A stretch of 64,000 bases of DNA. Source: Cyathus striatus (lineage: Eukaryota; Basidiomycota; Agaricomycetes; Agaricales; Nidulariaceae). How positions within the stretch are numbered: position 1 is the first letter of the stretch; each line of letters starts with the position of its first letter. The notes below the pieces were generated by a model. It was not told the origin of the DNA. It saw only the letters and a program-made list of their open reading frames with translations, and did not search any database. The stretch is from positions 1-64,000 of the forward strand of contig JAOVFP010000016.1 in the NCBI GenBank assembly GCA_025738555.1, written 5' to 3'. Below, piece after piece: positions 23,821 to 35,056 of the stretch. Both the position numbers and the translations under genes were made by a program.

Positions 23821-24481
23821 TTCTCTTTGATATTGTCTGCTTGTACTATATATACCATACGCCACATTCCCTTCCGTGTTTTATCTATTTATACCTTTTA
23901 CTTTCCGCTTTGTGTATGGTGACGCGAAAAAGCGTTGATAATAATTGACGCACAATTTTATGGATCATGTTTAACTGATGGGTAGAGCGATATAATTTTG
24001 AGGTGTGTATCTGTAAGTGCTCGTGGTGTACGCAGGCAGTGCAAATCATGTCATCCTCTGTAACCAATCTTCAAGTTGTCATCAACATCAATATAAGAAC
24101 AAGCGATCATATGCGACCATCGCATACTTAATCTTGACTCTGAGCCTCTCCGTCGTCTCCGAGCTTGTTCTACGTTTCACAAGTTTACAGAACCCTGACT
24201 CCCTTCTGTGTTACATGTGCAGCATGTAGCAACACGCTCGTCGAGAATTGTCTCGTCTCACCATCCAGTACCACCCTTCTTTCCTGCACAATCTTTCTTC
24301 CATCCCCGAAATTGCATGGCGGGGAACGAGGAAGTAGTTGAGCACAGAGTGAGTCAAGCATGGCGGTATAGTAGATCAATCGGTGTGTCAATTTAATGAC
24401 ATAGCAATTCACTTCCAACTTAAGTTAAATACAGTTTCATGCGTATATAAAGGCTTCGTTTAGTGGTTTCCCCCCTAAAAC
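23821..24481. other. Spacer, no gene seen
   Basis: 3' flank of PLAC8 copy 2 and promoter of the F-box gene. A CCCCCCTAAAAC motif sits directly before the F-box start codon, and TATATAAAGG about 35 bases upstream of it is a plausible TATA box. Confidence 0.5.
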
Positions 24482-25807
24482 ATGTCTACTTGCGTAGTCA
24501 CTCCTACCTCCCTCTCCCCCTCCTCTCTCTCAGTCGTCCCCCAAGATTGTACCCCAAAGGTCCCAGTGGAAATATTTGATGAAATTCTAACGCATCTGTT
24601 CAATGTTCAAATAGGAAGATACGATGAGTTGCTAATCGAAACATTCAGGAGCGTCTCACTAGTAAATTCAACATCCTTGTGTTATGTACGGAAATATTCG
24701 CACTTATTCGACACCAAAACATTCAGCTCGCTATCTAAAATAAAAGACTATCTTAATTTTTCAAAAGAATACCCAGAGTCAACTATTTCAGGTCGCGCCA
24801 AGAAACTCGAAATAGATATGGGCGATCCTGATAAAGAAGATCTCGATTACAGATGCGAAGGATGTTCTGTACACATCACCACCACTGTCAATTGCACGTA
24901 TGTGAATGCATTGACTCTGTTACTCAGGCAAGAACTCTTCCCGAATGTGAAAGAGCTCGTCATAATCGGCTCAGTATATCGCATACCGACTTTAAACAAC
25001 ATTATTTTTTATGATCAGATTCATCTCATGAACGCCTTGCGCGGCATCGTCGCATCTCCCAGTCTAAAAAGGCTCTCATTAAAGTCATGTAGAGATATCC
25101 CGGCAGATCTTTTCAGTCGAAGAAAAACGACGATCAAGAGCTTGGAGTTGTCCACGTTATCTTATCAGAGACAACTTCAAATATCCTTTCCAACGACTTT
25201 GGAAAAGCTACGATTATCGCACGGTTATGAATTGAACATCGTTCGAAACGCGCTACGCGAGAAGCCTGAAACATTCGAAAAAGTCAAAGAGCTGTCGCTC
25301 CAAATGTCCATTGTGGGTCTAAGAGAATGGAACACCACCCGGATGATTATACACGGCCTGAAAAACTCGTTAAGGCGGTTGGAGTTGGTCCTAAGTATGT
25401 TCATGAGAGAGGAAGAATCCATTCAACCGATGGACGTTTTAACGTTGGAGAACTTGGAGCACTTGTCGGTGATGTTCTACATCGAGGACGAGCTGCGAGA
25501 ACAGTCGCACAAGTCCATCCCATTTCTGTCACATGTACTCATGCATGCCCCGACGTACAAGCCTACATTCACTCTCAGGCTGTTGGTTCGTTGCATATAT
25601 GCTGTTAGAGAAGAAATCCTATTTGCAAGTCTTATCAGTGTGGACAAGTGGGTGGTAAAGGATATCCTTTTGTCGACTCCATCCAAGGTTCAGGTCATCC
25701 TAAAAGTTCGAAATAAACCAGATTGGGCTTATGAACAAAAATTGAGAATGGCAATGCAGGGATGTGATACGATGAGAGTGTTGAAGATAGAGTCATGTAT
25801 ACGTTGA
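24482..25807 (+). CDS. F-box protein with leucine-rich repeat-like C-terminus
   Basis: Intronless 441-residue protein of the expanded agaricomycete F-box-like class, expected to recruit substrates to an SCF ubiquitin ligase. After a Ser/Thr-rich leader, residues about 26-70 hold the F-box: KVPVEIFDEILTHL followed by FRSVSLVNSTSLCYVRKY. The rest shows irregular leucine-rich segments (LFPNVKELVIIGS, SLKRLSLKSCRDIP, TIKSLELSTLSY, LEKLRLSHGYEL, VKELSLQMS, LRRLELVL, LENLEHLSV), as in degenerate LRRs. It starts 3 bases downstream of a C-rich tract with a TATA-like box upstream. Members of this class evolve fast and are common in subtelomeres; the substrate is unknown. Confidence 0.88.
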   Translation: MSTCVVTPTSLSPSSLSVVPQDCTPKVPVEIFDEILTHLFNVQIGRYDELLIETFRSVSLVNSTSLCYVRKYSHLFDTKTFSSLSKIKDYLNFSKEYPESTISGRAKKLEIDMGDPDKEDLDYRCEGCSVHITTTVNCTYVNALTLLLRQELFPNVKELVIIGSVYRIPTLNNIIFYDQIHLMNALRGIVASPSLKRLSLKSCRDIPADLFSRRKTTIKSLELSTLSYQRQLQISFPTTLEKLRLSHGYELNIVRNALREKPETFEKVKELSLQMSIVGLREWNTTRMIIHGLKNSLRRLELVLSMFMREEESIQPMDVLTLENLEHLSVMFYIEDELREQSHKSIPFLSHVLMHAPTYKPTFTLRLLVRCIYAVREEILFASLISVDKWVVKDILLSTPSKVQVILKVRNKPDWAYEQKLRMAMQGCDTMRVLKIESCIR

Positions 25808-26006
25808 CCACATCTTGATAATGAGTATTGGTATTTGAAATCAGCCGATATGTTTAAATTTTGTGCTACCTACATCATATGCACCAAGTAAATCATAACC
25901 CCATCATCTAGCAGTCACCTAGAAAAATCCGTCATTCGACTCGTTGACTAACACATACCATACACACAAAGTAACCACATTTATACAACAAAAAGAACCC
26001 CCCGAA

Positions 26007-28887
26007 TCACCACCAATCATCATACGCCGACTCACTCTCGAAACCCTTATCCCCATCCTCCCTAAAGAGTCCATCATACTCAACAGAATTAACAACCGCA
26101 AAATCAGACTTGCCAAACCTCGCAGTCCACCATACACTCTGTATCTGTTCGAGACTACGTATCACATCAGGATACACGTCTACGTAAAGAAAGAATGGGG
26201 AACGTACTCGTCAGAGAGACCATCAATCTACCACCATCCATCAGAAAGTCTCAAGCGAAAAGAGAAAACAGAGAACGAACCTGTCTTCCCCCATACTTCA
26301 TAGCAGCACCATTCAACCAAGCCACGAAAAACCTAAGTAAAGCTACACCCGCATCCATCAGCATCTCCCACACTTCCCCCACATAAATAAACACACCTTT
26401 CGTACGCACAGCACCAAGATACTGAAAATGCCTCCCATACCCCTTCCTCTCCTCAACCACAGCATCATAAACCTCCCAAAGCCTCGTCGTAGCCGGCAAA
26501 AACGCAGTTCTAGACCACACTTTCCCAATAGCGAGCGAAAGGAACTCGGCATATGTAAACGATTGCATGCCAAAGTTCACTATAATCTATATCAGCAGTA
26601 CTTTCGCTGAGACAAGGAGAAAAGACGAACTGTCAATGAACGCTAAACTGGGATCATCGATATAAAACGTGTCGAGGTACAGTGACCGTATATGCGTTCC
26701 ATCCGTGACGATAGGCTGCCTCTGATTCCTCGGGAGCGTGCCGTTCGTCCCAAGGGAGGAGTTGATGAACTGCGGGAGGAAGGGGTACGTGTATCGGAAC
26801 CCTGTGCCAAATATTATGTTATCGATACCAGTTATGATCTATCGGACATTTCGTTAGTGAGTCATTTTGCTAAAAATGAGGACGACAAGTGAACGAAATG
26901 TAAAGTGGAAAAGAGAAGAAAGTGATCATAGAAGCGAAGACCAGAAGGTGGAAGTATTCAGGATAGAGACTTCGGCGAAGCAGGGAATGAAGGTAAACAG
27001 AAGACGAAACATTGAATGAAAAATAAGCGACGAAGCGAACGAAAGGTAAAGAGGAAGACAGACTAGGAGGAACACGAGTTCGCATAGGCAGGCACTTGTG
27101 TTAGGAACGTAAAGTAGAAAAGGGGACGAAATACAAGTGGAAAGGAAAGAGGCGGGGAGCATGAGCGAAGAAATACAAAATGGAGATGGAAATGAGACAT
27201 GGATCCAACAAAGGGGAGGAGGACAGGTAAGCGACGCAGAGTAGAAAGGCGGAAGTGGACGAGGAATTTGAAGCGAGCGATGGAGTGAAAGTTGGCAAAG
27301 GGAAATGGAGGGGGCCAATAGCAAATTGGCAAAGAAGGAACGAACATATGTCGATGAAGCCGATGTAATGGGGAGCAAGACCCCAAAACCCAAAGAAAAA
27401 CACACGCACAGTCCCATTCCCAAGCTCAACCCTACCCTCCTCAATCCCCTCCCCCTCCTTTAACGGCAAAAACCTCCTAATCTCAGGAACAATAGTAGTG
27501 TTCGCCGGCAACCTACGCAAAAACGTTTTTAAATCAAAGTGCGGCACCGTTGCTGTCCAATATTATATCGTCAGTGACACATGAAGGAAGAGAGAGGGAA
27601 GGGGTACCTTTATCCGGCTATACGATAGATGTGTTAGCTTATAAGTCATGGGAAGAGGGAAGGAAGGGAGACATACACGAATAGACTGAACAACCTCCTT
27701 CGCCAACGGATTAATCTCTCTCGAAATTTCACCTCCACTCGTCTACATCTCATCAGCCTCCCCACTTAATTCATCCATAAAGAAGAAAACTTACAGCAGC
27801 ACCAACAATCAACACCCTCTTCCCCTCAAACCCCTCTGGAACCCTATACTCCCTCGAATGCGTAATCTTCCCGGGGAACTTCTTCGCCCACACATCCAAT
27901 CCAGGGATAGGTGGAACATTAGGCGCGTTATATCGCCCCGTAGCGACTACGATCGCATCGTATTGCTACACACTTCTCAGCCCTCCCACCTTATACAAAG
28001 AAACGAAACGATAAACAAACCTCCTTAGTCCAGGTAGCTTTCGTAACCCCACCCTCTTCCCTAACAACCTTCTTCAACAACAAACTCCACCCCTCACGTT
28101 CCCCACGATCATTATAATGCTCCTGAGCAAGTTCAACGCGGGTATTATACCTCGTATCCGGGTTATCGTCGTTATTGTTCACGCCATGGTACGATGCGAA
28201 GGCGCGGATGTAATGGAAGAGCTTTTGGTGTGGGAGTTCTGTATGACGTTAGTCAGTGCGGTTTGGAAGGAGGGGGGAGGGGGACGTACCCCAAGGAGTA
28301 CCCTTCGGCCAAGGCCATTCTCTAATCTGCTGAATCGGCTATCCAGATCGTAAGTTCCAACCCTCGTGTACACCCTAAACTGAAAGTTGAAACTCACAGC
28401 AGGCGCATTACTCCTCAGCCCCTTCCAAACAGGCCTCGGTGCCCTATGTCCCCTCCTCACCTTCTCCCCCACCTCCCCCGCATACACCTCACTATACGGT
28501 AACTCCACCCCAGCAGGCGGCAAACTCGGCTCAAAGTCCCCAATAGCAATATCCGCACTCGGAATGGGAGTGTACAGGGGGACCTCGTCTGTGTAATGCC
28601 AGTTCCCCCCGGGTGTTGTATCGCGTTCGATGAGGTGGACTGTAAAGTTGAATTGGGTGAGTTCGCGGTACGCGATTAAGCCTCTGCAATTCCATGTCAG
28701 CTGATTGGAAGTGGAGTGGAGAAGGAGGGGAGACAGACCCAGGCCCAGCACCAATCACAGCAACTTTCCTAATCGGCCATTTGAACTCGTACGTTTGTCC
28801 ACCGTCATCGGCAGGAGAAAAGAAAGGCGTCTGTTGTGCAAACACAAGCGGGACTCCCAAAATTAGCGCAGTTTTCCAAAACCCCAT
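26007..28887 (-). CDS. Flavin-containing monooxygenase (FMO-like), secreted or membrane-anchored
   Basis: FAD/NADPH-dependent oxygenase likely acting on N- or S-containing or ketone substrates. Starts MGFWKTALILGVPLVFA (signal peptide) at 28887; ends SAYDDWW at 26007. Domains in order: FAD-binding KVAVIGAGPGGLIAYRELTQ (split by an intron at the second Gly), HLIERDTTPGGNWHY, IREWPWPKGTPW, ELPHQKLFHYIRAFASYHGV, YDAIVVATGRYNAPNVPPIP, LDVWAKKFPGKITHSREYRV, NADPH-site VLIVGAA then SGGEISREINPLAKEVVQSI, IITGIDNIIFGTGFRYTYPF, TDGTHIRSLYLDTFYIDDP, GMQSFTYAEFLSLAIGKVW, RFFVAWLNGAAMKYGGRQV. Frame is kept through all joins checked. The intron 26839-27409 is about ten times the usual size. A decayed relative lies at 46.77-47.05 kb. 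Confidence 0.92.
26839..27409 (-). other. 571-bp purine-asymmetric intron within the FMO gene
   Basis: Bounded by GTGCGT (after ELGNGT) and GATAG (before IITGID), in phase 0, so removal keeps the FMO frame. The rest of the gene has introns of about 50-65 bp. On the plus strand the interior is purine-rich for over 500 bp (AAGCGA, GAACGAAAGG and AGGAAGA motifs recur), that is, pyrimidine-rich in the transcript. Long minus-strand frames inside it (for example 26926-27444) follow from that composition and are not genes. Confidence 0.75.
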
Positions 28888-29290
28888 GTTAGCAGTAGCA
28901 GTGAAGTAGATAAGAGGAAGCAAACCCGCGGAGAAGGCTGGTTTAAGAACGTCCCCTGATGTGACGCGTTCGCGCACGTTAATGGCGCAACAGCCTATTT
29001 AAGGATACTTCGAGACTAGGGCTGCGGTATTCTTATGACACGCTTGGTAAGGAATGTCTCTGCATAACATATTGTTGGATGATGGCGCGTTATGAGCATA
29101 TTCCATTCCGTCACGGCAAGAGCCAACAACGAAAAGCGTGTTTTCAACATATTCCCTCGATGAAAAGTATTACGTCTCCTGTTCGGATGCTAAGCGCTAA
29201 ACTTCGAGGACGCCCGGCTCGTCCTCTATCCGCTGTGCCATCTTCGTCATAGTCTCATTAGCGAGAAGCCCTTCTTGACAAAACATAAGT
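28888..29290. other. Upstream region of the FMO gene
   Basis: No gene seen. Should carry the FMO promoter; nothing else recognisable. Confidence 0.4.
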
Positions 29291-30325
29291 CAAGAGGTGA
29301 CAGATCCTCCGATCTTGGACATCTCTTCATGCCACGCGAGCGAGACAGCGGCTGCATCGGCAGTCAAAGACGCAAGCGAATACCACTTCGGCACACCTCT
29401 CATCCGAAGTGCTGAATATCAGAATACTTGGTACTGTAAGTACCAAGTAAGTACTTGTAAGTTATCAATTATCTACTTTACACAATATGTAGCACATATG
29501 CATACGTACTAAGCATTATTCAAGTAAACTGGAAGAATATAGCAAGGGATATAAATAATAAATTCTTGTTTAACGGACTATGTACAATGTATTTGTATTC
29601 CGACATGCGATCCTGTTGCTGAGTGAAGATAACATGTTAGCATGAACCAAGCTTTACAGCTCTGATAAAACTAATAGTTATATACGATTTACTTATAAGC
29701 ATATGTACCAGTACTTTTGTGCGTACGTGTTTTCAGTTTCTAGACAATATGTATTGTCATGTATGATGTATAGAGTGTTGATAGAGTGCGCCTATTTATT
29801 GATACAGGCGCATGTCCTACGAGTGGCCGTTACACCTTCTTTATTTTGTTTATTGTTGCTGCACCCGTATAGATAAGTATGTACGGACAGGTATTGGTGA
29901 TATGTATATCACTACTTCCGTACTTTTATGTTTTAAATTTCCAGAAAAACATGATATGGTGCACTTGCTTGTCGATGTTCGTACTGGCTGTTGTAATTAA
30001 ACTGTTGTGCTCATCTCATGCTTTCTCAATGGCTTCAACAATCTCTATACGGTCCACATGATCTTACATTTTTTTGACGTCAACAAACATACTTAATTCA
30101 GCATATTTAACACTTAGAACATGCACCGGAGAATTTCCAAGTACAATAACCTGCAGAACACGAGTAAGTACACAGGACATATTTCTTACTCGGAAGGTCC
30201 AGCACTAGCCGACAGTTCTTTCGCGCGTGCCGTCCTGCCGAAAATAGCACTAAACCTATTCTGTAGACCCCCCCCCACTAGCTGACATCATAGACGTCCA
30301 GGATCGGAGGATCTGTCACCTCTTG
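29291..30325. mobile_element. 1.0-kb element with 24-bp perfect terminal inverted repeats
   Basis: CAAGAGGTGACAGATCCTCC at 29291 (continuing GATC) is the exact reverse complement of the segment ending at 30325; similarity extends with a few mismatches to about 35 bp. The AT-rich interior has no recognisable coding sequence and includes the inverted motif AAGTACCAAGTAAGTACTTG near 29440. Flanks give no clear target duplication. Non-autonomous TIR element, superfamily unknown. Confidence 0.75.
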
Positions 30326-31474
30326 CACGGAGGCCGCCGCCGCATCGTATCTCGATAACACAATAATGCGCTTGTCCAACTTCAGCTTCAACAGCACTCG
30401 ACGACACGTTAAAATTGCGTTCACCTTCGTCCTATTCGAGCACGACTGCTATTTAGCATCGACAGTCTCACTCTCTTCTCTCCATCGCAACCTTTCCATC
30501 CTGACTACCCGTCTCTTAATCCTTCGATATAATCTTATAATCGATGTCATCATTAATATGTCATCATGTACTAGTAAGTATCAATTCCTCTCGAGCATGC
30601 CGACGACCACTCCTCCGACGATATCCCTCGTGTATAGATCTATCTCGTGAACCTGTCCTGCTGTATATTCCATATCATTCCATTTCACCGATCCCCCCCC
30701 TCGGCACCAGTCACCCACACTTTCCTCCTTTCAGATTTCATCCTCCACTCCATTGGCAATTTCGTCAACCTCCCATCTTTCTCTGAATAACCATTTACCA
30801 ATATTACTCCAACCATACTCAACCACCCAACATAATTCCCCGCCTCTGGCCTTTGTCTCGAAGATATCTCAAGCTATTAGCAGATATCATCGAAACATCG
30901 AAAATGTACATACTACTCTCATCTCGATGTCTATGATATCTCTCTTATTGACAGAATGCACAATGAACAACTACCTACCTTTCGGAATATGGTTGCTGGG
31001 GCTGATAGAGGTAATACTAATAAAATATAGAATGCAGATTCATTACTCCGCTTAATGGGAGTATAATAAAATACATATTTTGTAGTCTAAGGTCAGCACA
31101 TAGCTAATCTGTAGCCAAATCAATTTATTTTTAATCGTCAGTCGCCATATTTTCCCACGTTCCCACGTCAGAGTTTCGCCCCGCCAGGCGGATGGCAAAT
31201 GGTTTGAGAAGTTTTTCCACCTACACCACCCTACAAGACCCAAAAGGATCTACTTTTCTTACATCTGACCCACCATGTGCTTCCAAGCAAGCGCCAAAAG
31301 GACAACTTCCTTGGTACACCTGTTAACCCAAAGCCTCAATCCGACAATGGGGCAAAGGCGGAAGCTGCGACTACAAATATCCCAGCTCCTCCATCCACTG
31401 TCGAATTAACACCTGCTGTCCCTGTTTCTGCTTTCACCGTCCCATCTACCATATCCACTCCTGAACCTACTACA
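30326..31474. other. Spacer and 5' region of the quinone reductase gene
   Basis: No recognised gene in 30326-31260. From 31275 there is an ATG followed at once, in another frame, by a stretch coding PSKRQKDNFLGTPVNPKP that is continuous with the reductase frame down to its ATG at 31475; relatives carry a similar low-complexity N-terminal extension (recollection of the family, not checked). Confidence 0.5.
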
Positions 31475-32302
31475 ATGGCTCCCAAAGTCGCCATCGTCAT
31501 CTACTCCCTCTATGGCCACATCTCAAAGAGTATGTGGTTGATGTTGGCCCGTGTTGACTACAGGTGTTGACCAATGATGTAGTGGCTGAGGCTGTGAAGG
31601 AGGGCGTTATAAAGGCTGGTGGATCGGCAGATATCTTCCAGTTCGTTACACGTTTTATCGCGCTCCACCTCTCGCTGATGCATCGTTCGTCGTCAACAGA
31701 ATCCCCGAAACATTGTCTGAAGAAGTCCTCAAGCAAATGTATGCGCCACCAAAGGGTGACTACCCCATTATTACCCCCGACACCCTTGCAACGTATGACG
31801 CCTTCATCCTCGGAGTCCCCACCAGATACGGTAACATGCCGGGACAGTGGAAGGTTTGACACCACCTTCTTCTCAGCCAAAGAACATCAGAGATCTGATC
31901 ATATAGACTATTTCAGGTTTTCTGGGACTCTACCGGCCATCTGTGGGCGAAAGGCACACTTAACGGCAAGTACGCAGGCGTGTTTGTCTCCACTGCCTCT
32001 CCCGGCGGCGGACAGGAAACCACTGTCATGAGCTTTCTCTCAACCTTCACACATCATGGCATTAACTTTGTCCCTCTTGGATATGCGAGTACATTCGCTC
32101 TGTTGTGCAACTTAACGGAGGTTCATGGTGGTACGCGTCTATCTCTCTAGATGTCTTTCGTTACTGACGTGCATTGAAAGGTTCTCCATGGGGCGCAGGC
32201 ACTTTTGCTGGTCCTGACGGCTCTAGGCAGCCCAGCGTACTTGAGCTGCAGATAGCAACTATCCAGGGATCATCCTTCTGGAGAACCATTTCCAAGGTCT
32301 AA
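31475..32302 (+). CDS. WrbA/Pst2-type flavodoxin-fold NAD(P)H quinone reductase, possibly damaged
   Basis: FMN-dependent two-electron quinone reductase of the WrbA/Pst2/Ycp4 family, a stress-related enzyme that avoids semiquinone formation. Motifs: [18 protein letters not shown] (FMN phosphate loop), [123 protein letters not shown] and the C-terminus ending SKV. Joins at 31529/31583 and the last two introns are in frame. The exon 2/3 join near 31683/31736 does not resolve in frame with GT-AG sites, and a possible N-terminal extension is shifted by one base at 31275-31284. It could be a slightly damaged gene or carry sequencing indels. Confidence 0.8.
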
Positions 32303-32541
32303 TTCCGATCTTCTTTGTCATGTGTACATTCATTATCGGACTTCCCGTACACCGTTGTATACCATGAACCTTGAAATTGCGAGCACAGTGATACAATAAG
32401 GTAAATTCAGAACTTCCGGTCTTCATGTGAGAAATTAAGGATGGTATGAACGAATGCACATATTGGGCAGGTCTTGAAGATATTTTTAGGCTTATCGGAC
32501 AAAAATATCTCGTCCATAGACATGCTCCTAAAACCAGCCTT

Positions 32542-33188
32542 CACTCCTGTCTGGCGACTTTTTTGCCATTCGCAAAATTCATCCAAATTCGACCTCAATT
32601 ATTTTAAATATTGACTAAACATTTTGGTTGATGCAATATTATCACTATTGGCTGATGCAAAATCATAGACAAATATTACATTTTGTACATATTTTGTATG
32701 AATACAAATGATTCTTATTGTTCTAATTTTAGCTTCATCAAAATAAGTGTCAAATGTAACGTTGTGAACATGTTTTGACCTCACGCAAAATTTATTGTTT
32801 TGCATGACTGCAAAACCCGTGCAAAATGAAACATTTTGCTTTTTCTCTTAAAATAACGGGTTCAACAGTTCTGTTATTTTAAGAGCAAAAGCAAAATGTT
32901 TCATTCTGCATGGGTTTTGCAGTCATGCAAAACAATAAATTTTGCGTGAGGTCAAAACATGTTCACAACGTTACATTTGACACTTATTTTGATGAAGCTA
33001 AAATTAGAACAATAAGAATCATTTGTATTCATACAAAATATGTACAAAATGTAATATTTGTCTATGATTTTGCATCAGCCAATAGTGAACATTTTGCAAC
33101 AGCCAAAATGTTCAGTCAATATTTAAAATAATTGAGGTCGAATTTGGATGAATTTTGCGAATGGCAAAAAATTCGCCAGACAGGAGTG
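32542..33188. mobile_element. Foldback element: 647-bp near-perfect palindrome
   Basis: Left arm 32542-32857 and right arm 32873-33188 are reverse complements with few mismatches, around a 15-nt loop (32858-32872). Outer ends read CACTCCTGTCTGGCGA. The trinucleotide CTT flanks both ends, consistent with a 3-bp target-site duplication. CACT ends and a 3-bp duplication resemble CACTA/EnSpm elements; that assignment is inference. The arms encode mirror-image copies of the same 50-odd-residue frame, which is a consequence of the palindrome. A transcript would form a hairpin of about 316 bp. Confidence 0.9.
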
Positions 33189-33583
33189 CTTATCGCTCAC
33201 TTGAATGGTTTACGTGAGATAAGATAAAGGGTGCATACAAATGAACAAACCTAAGAGGCCAAACTCGCCAGCGATCGGCTGGCAGATTTCGTCTCAGTGT
33301 TCTCGGAGACGTGACAAAACCTCAAGAGCATGGTCCTGTGAAATACTTTGCTTGCAATAAACTCTCAGATTCACATGTTAATGAAATCATTTCTTCATCA
33401 GTTTGGAAGTCAGTGTTCATCAAGTTTCAGAGACTCTGGCATTTCCGCATTTCTTATTTGATAATTACTTCACTGATATCTTTTGCCTTTCACAGTCTTC
33501 TTCTATGCATCATGAACTGTAAATACAGTAGCATATTTTACTACTAAATTTATACCATCCCTTTCTCACTTTTTCTTGTCACT
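33189..33583. other. Spacer, no gene seen
   Basis: Between the foldback element and the decayed frame at 33584. A 78-codon frame at 33311-33547 has no recognisable feature. Confidence 0.4.
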
Positions 33584-33811
33584 ATGGATTCTAACAAGCC
33601 TGAAGAGCTGACAGTTGAATAGAAAGTGCCATATTCACTTCAAAAATCCAGTATAACATTAATTGATCTCATAGAAGAAGATCATGCTGTAGCACAAAAT
33701 TTCAAACAAGTTATAATCAAAGATCACCAAAGATCACCATTTTGAGTCAAAGAAGGAAACTGGATATCACTTTGCCTTGTGCAAAACTGTTGCCAAGATA
33801 AGAGGAAATAG
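33584..33811 (+). pseudogene. Decayed coding fragment with three in-frame stops
   Basis: One frame stays protein-like for about 76 codons: MDSNKPEELTVE, stop, KVPYSLQKSSITLIDLIEED, VAQNFKQVIIKDHQRSPF, stop, VKEGNWISLCLVQNCCQDK, stop. The stops are TAG, TGA and TAG, which a C-to-T change would produce from CAG and CGA. Probably a relic of a mobile-element gene next to the LTR element; the family is not recognised. Confidence 0.45.
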
Positions 33812-34025
33812 TAAAGAAGACACTGGAACTGGATACTAGGGTACTGTATCAATTCAAGTAGATTATCAGTCACACATCATGGACCCCTCCTGATGTGCTA
33901 AAATTTGGTGCTTGTCAGTGTAAGACAAATTATAAATGAATAGAGCCTATACTTACAATAAAAGTGTAATATTAAAGATAAATTAAAGATATTCTGTATA
34001 AAAGATTAATACTAAAGATAAGTGA

Positions 34026-34584
34026 TGTAGAGCAGGCATTTCGCCTGCACTACAAAAATCAAGATATTACAATTTCTATTACGTAATCAAGTGATGCGTG
34101 CATCGACGCGTTTGTTCGTGTTCGCGCGCGTTCTCTCTCTCTCATTTCCCTTCAATGCTGACACTACTGCATCGCCCTCAACGCCGCAATTACTCAAGAT
34201 CATCGGTACTGCGCACTACCAAGACCCACTAAATGCACAGTTTGCTTTACTAAAGGCCATGTCAGCACCCTATGTCTCCTTCCCCCAAGTTTTTAGTTTA
34301 CAAAATTTCTTCCAATTCATCAATATGCTTTATGTTTCAAACCTTTCCTTTTTCTTCCAATAAATCTACAGTCTCTACACCTTTAATTTCCGTTCTATTC
34401 ATTTATTCCTCATTTAGTGATCTCCTTATTCTAATTTTCTATAAAAATCATGTAACTACTCCTTCCTAACTCAGTTTACATTTGCTCCCTTCTCGATGCC
34501 TTAGAACACCCAGGTCAAACGGATGTTCAACCGACTCGCTTACAATTTCTTTGTTTAGGCCTCAAGCTTATTGTTACCTCTACA
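34026..34584 (+). repeat. Left LTR of the gag-only element
   Basis: Starts TGTAGAGCAGG and ends TTACCTCTACA, giving TG...CA with the 7-bp inverted ends TGTAGAG/CTCTACA. Keeps many CG dinucleotides (CGCGTTTGTTCGTGTTCGCG around 34108). TTTCTTCCAATAAATC near 34352 could be a polyadenylation region. Confidence 0.88.
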
Positions 34585-34587
34585 AAG

Positions 34588-34603
34588 TGGAGCCCACCGC
34601 GAG
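34588..34603 (+). promoter_or_regulatory. Candidate tRNA primer-binding site
   Basis: TGGAGCCCACCGCGAG begins 3 nt after the left LTR. TGG complements the universal CCA end of tRNA; which tRNA is not determined. Confidence 0.5.
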
Positions 34604-35056
34604 GGGCTTCTAAGGTGTCTTATTTTGTTTATTGTTCACGTGTACTTTCATAGGATTATTATTTCAAGGCTCGTCTTCTTTTGCGTACACTCGTAGGCAC
34701 TGTTGCCACAAGGCTGTCACCTTGGACTTGGTATCTCGAACTCGTCCCCATCGCTTCATGGACAAAATTTGTCTCATCACATTATACTTCCAAGTTCTCC
34801 CTTATCCCCCCTTATTGCCACCCTGTCGCTCGTTCAACTTGCATCAAATCACCGTTACCACATGATACAAATTTGACAGCTTCTATCGAGCATGATTTCA
34901 TATTAGCAGTTCCTGCAGCCTTAGGATCAAGTTTTAATCAAGTTATTTTTCAAGACACATTGGTTTATTTATACGCCGTTACATTCTGTTCCTATCCACC
35001 ACGACCATATTCCCCTTTTGCCACTCCCAATGTAGATAACACACAGTATTTCTCGC

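Noticed and set aside
26926..27547. Long minus-strand frames (107-172 codons)
   Set aside because: Lie mostly in the polypyrimidine intron of the monooxygenase; Leu/Ser/Pro-rich composition is a product of the CT-rich sequence.
32599..33131. Two frames encoding almost the same peptide on opposite strands
   Set aside because: A direct result of the palindrome; no independent support for translation.
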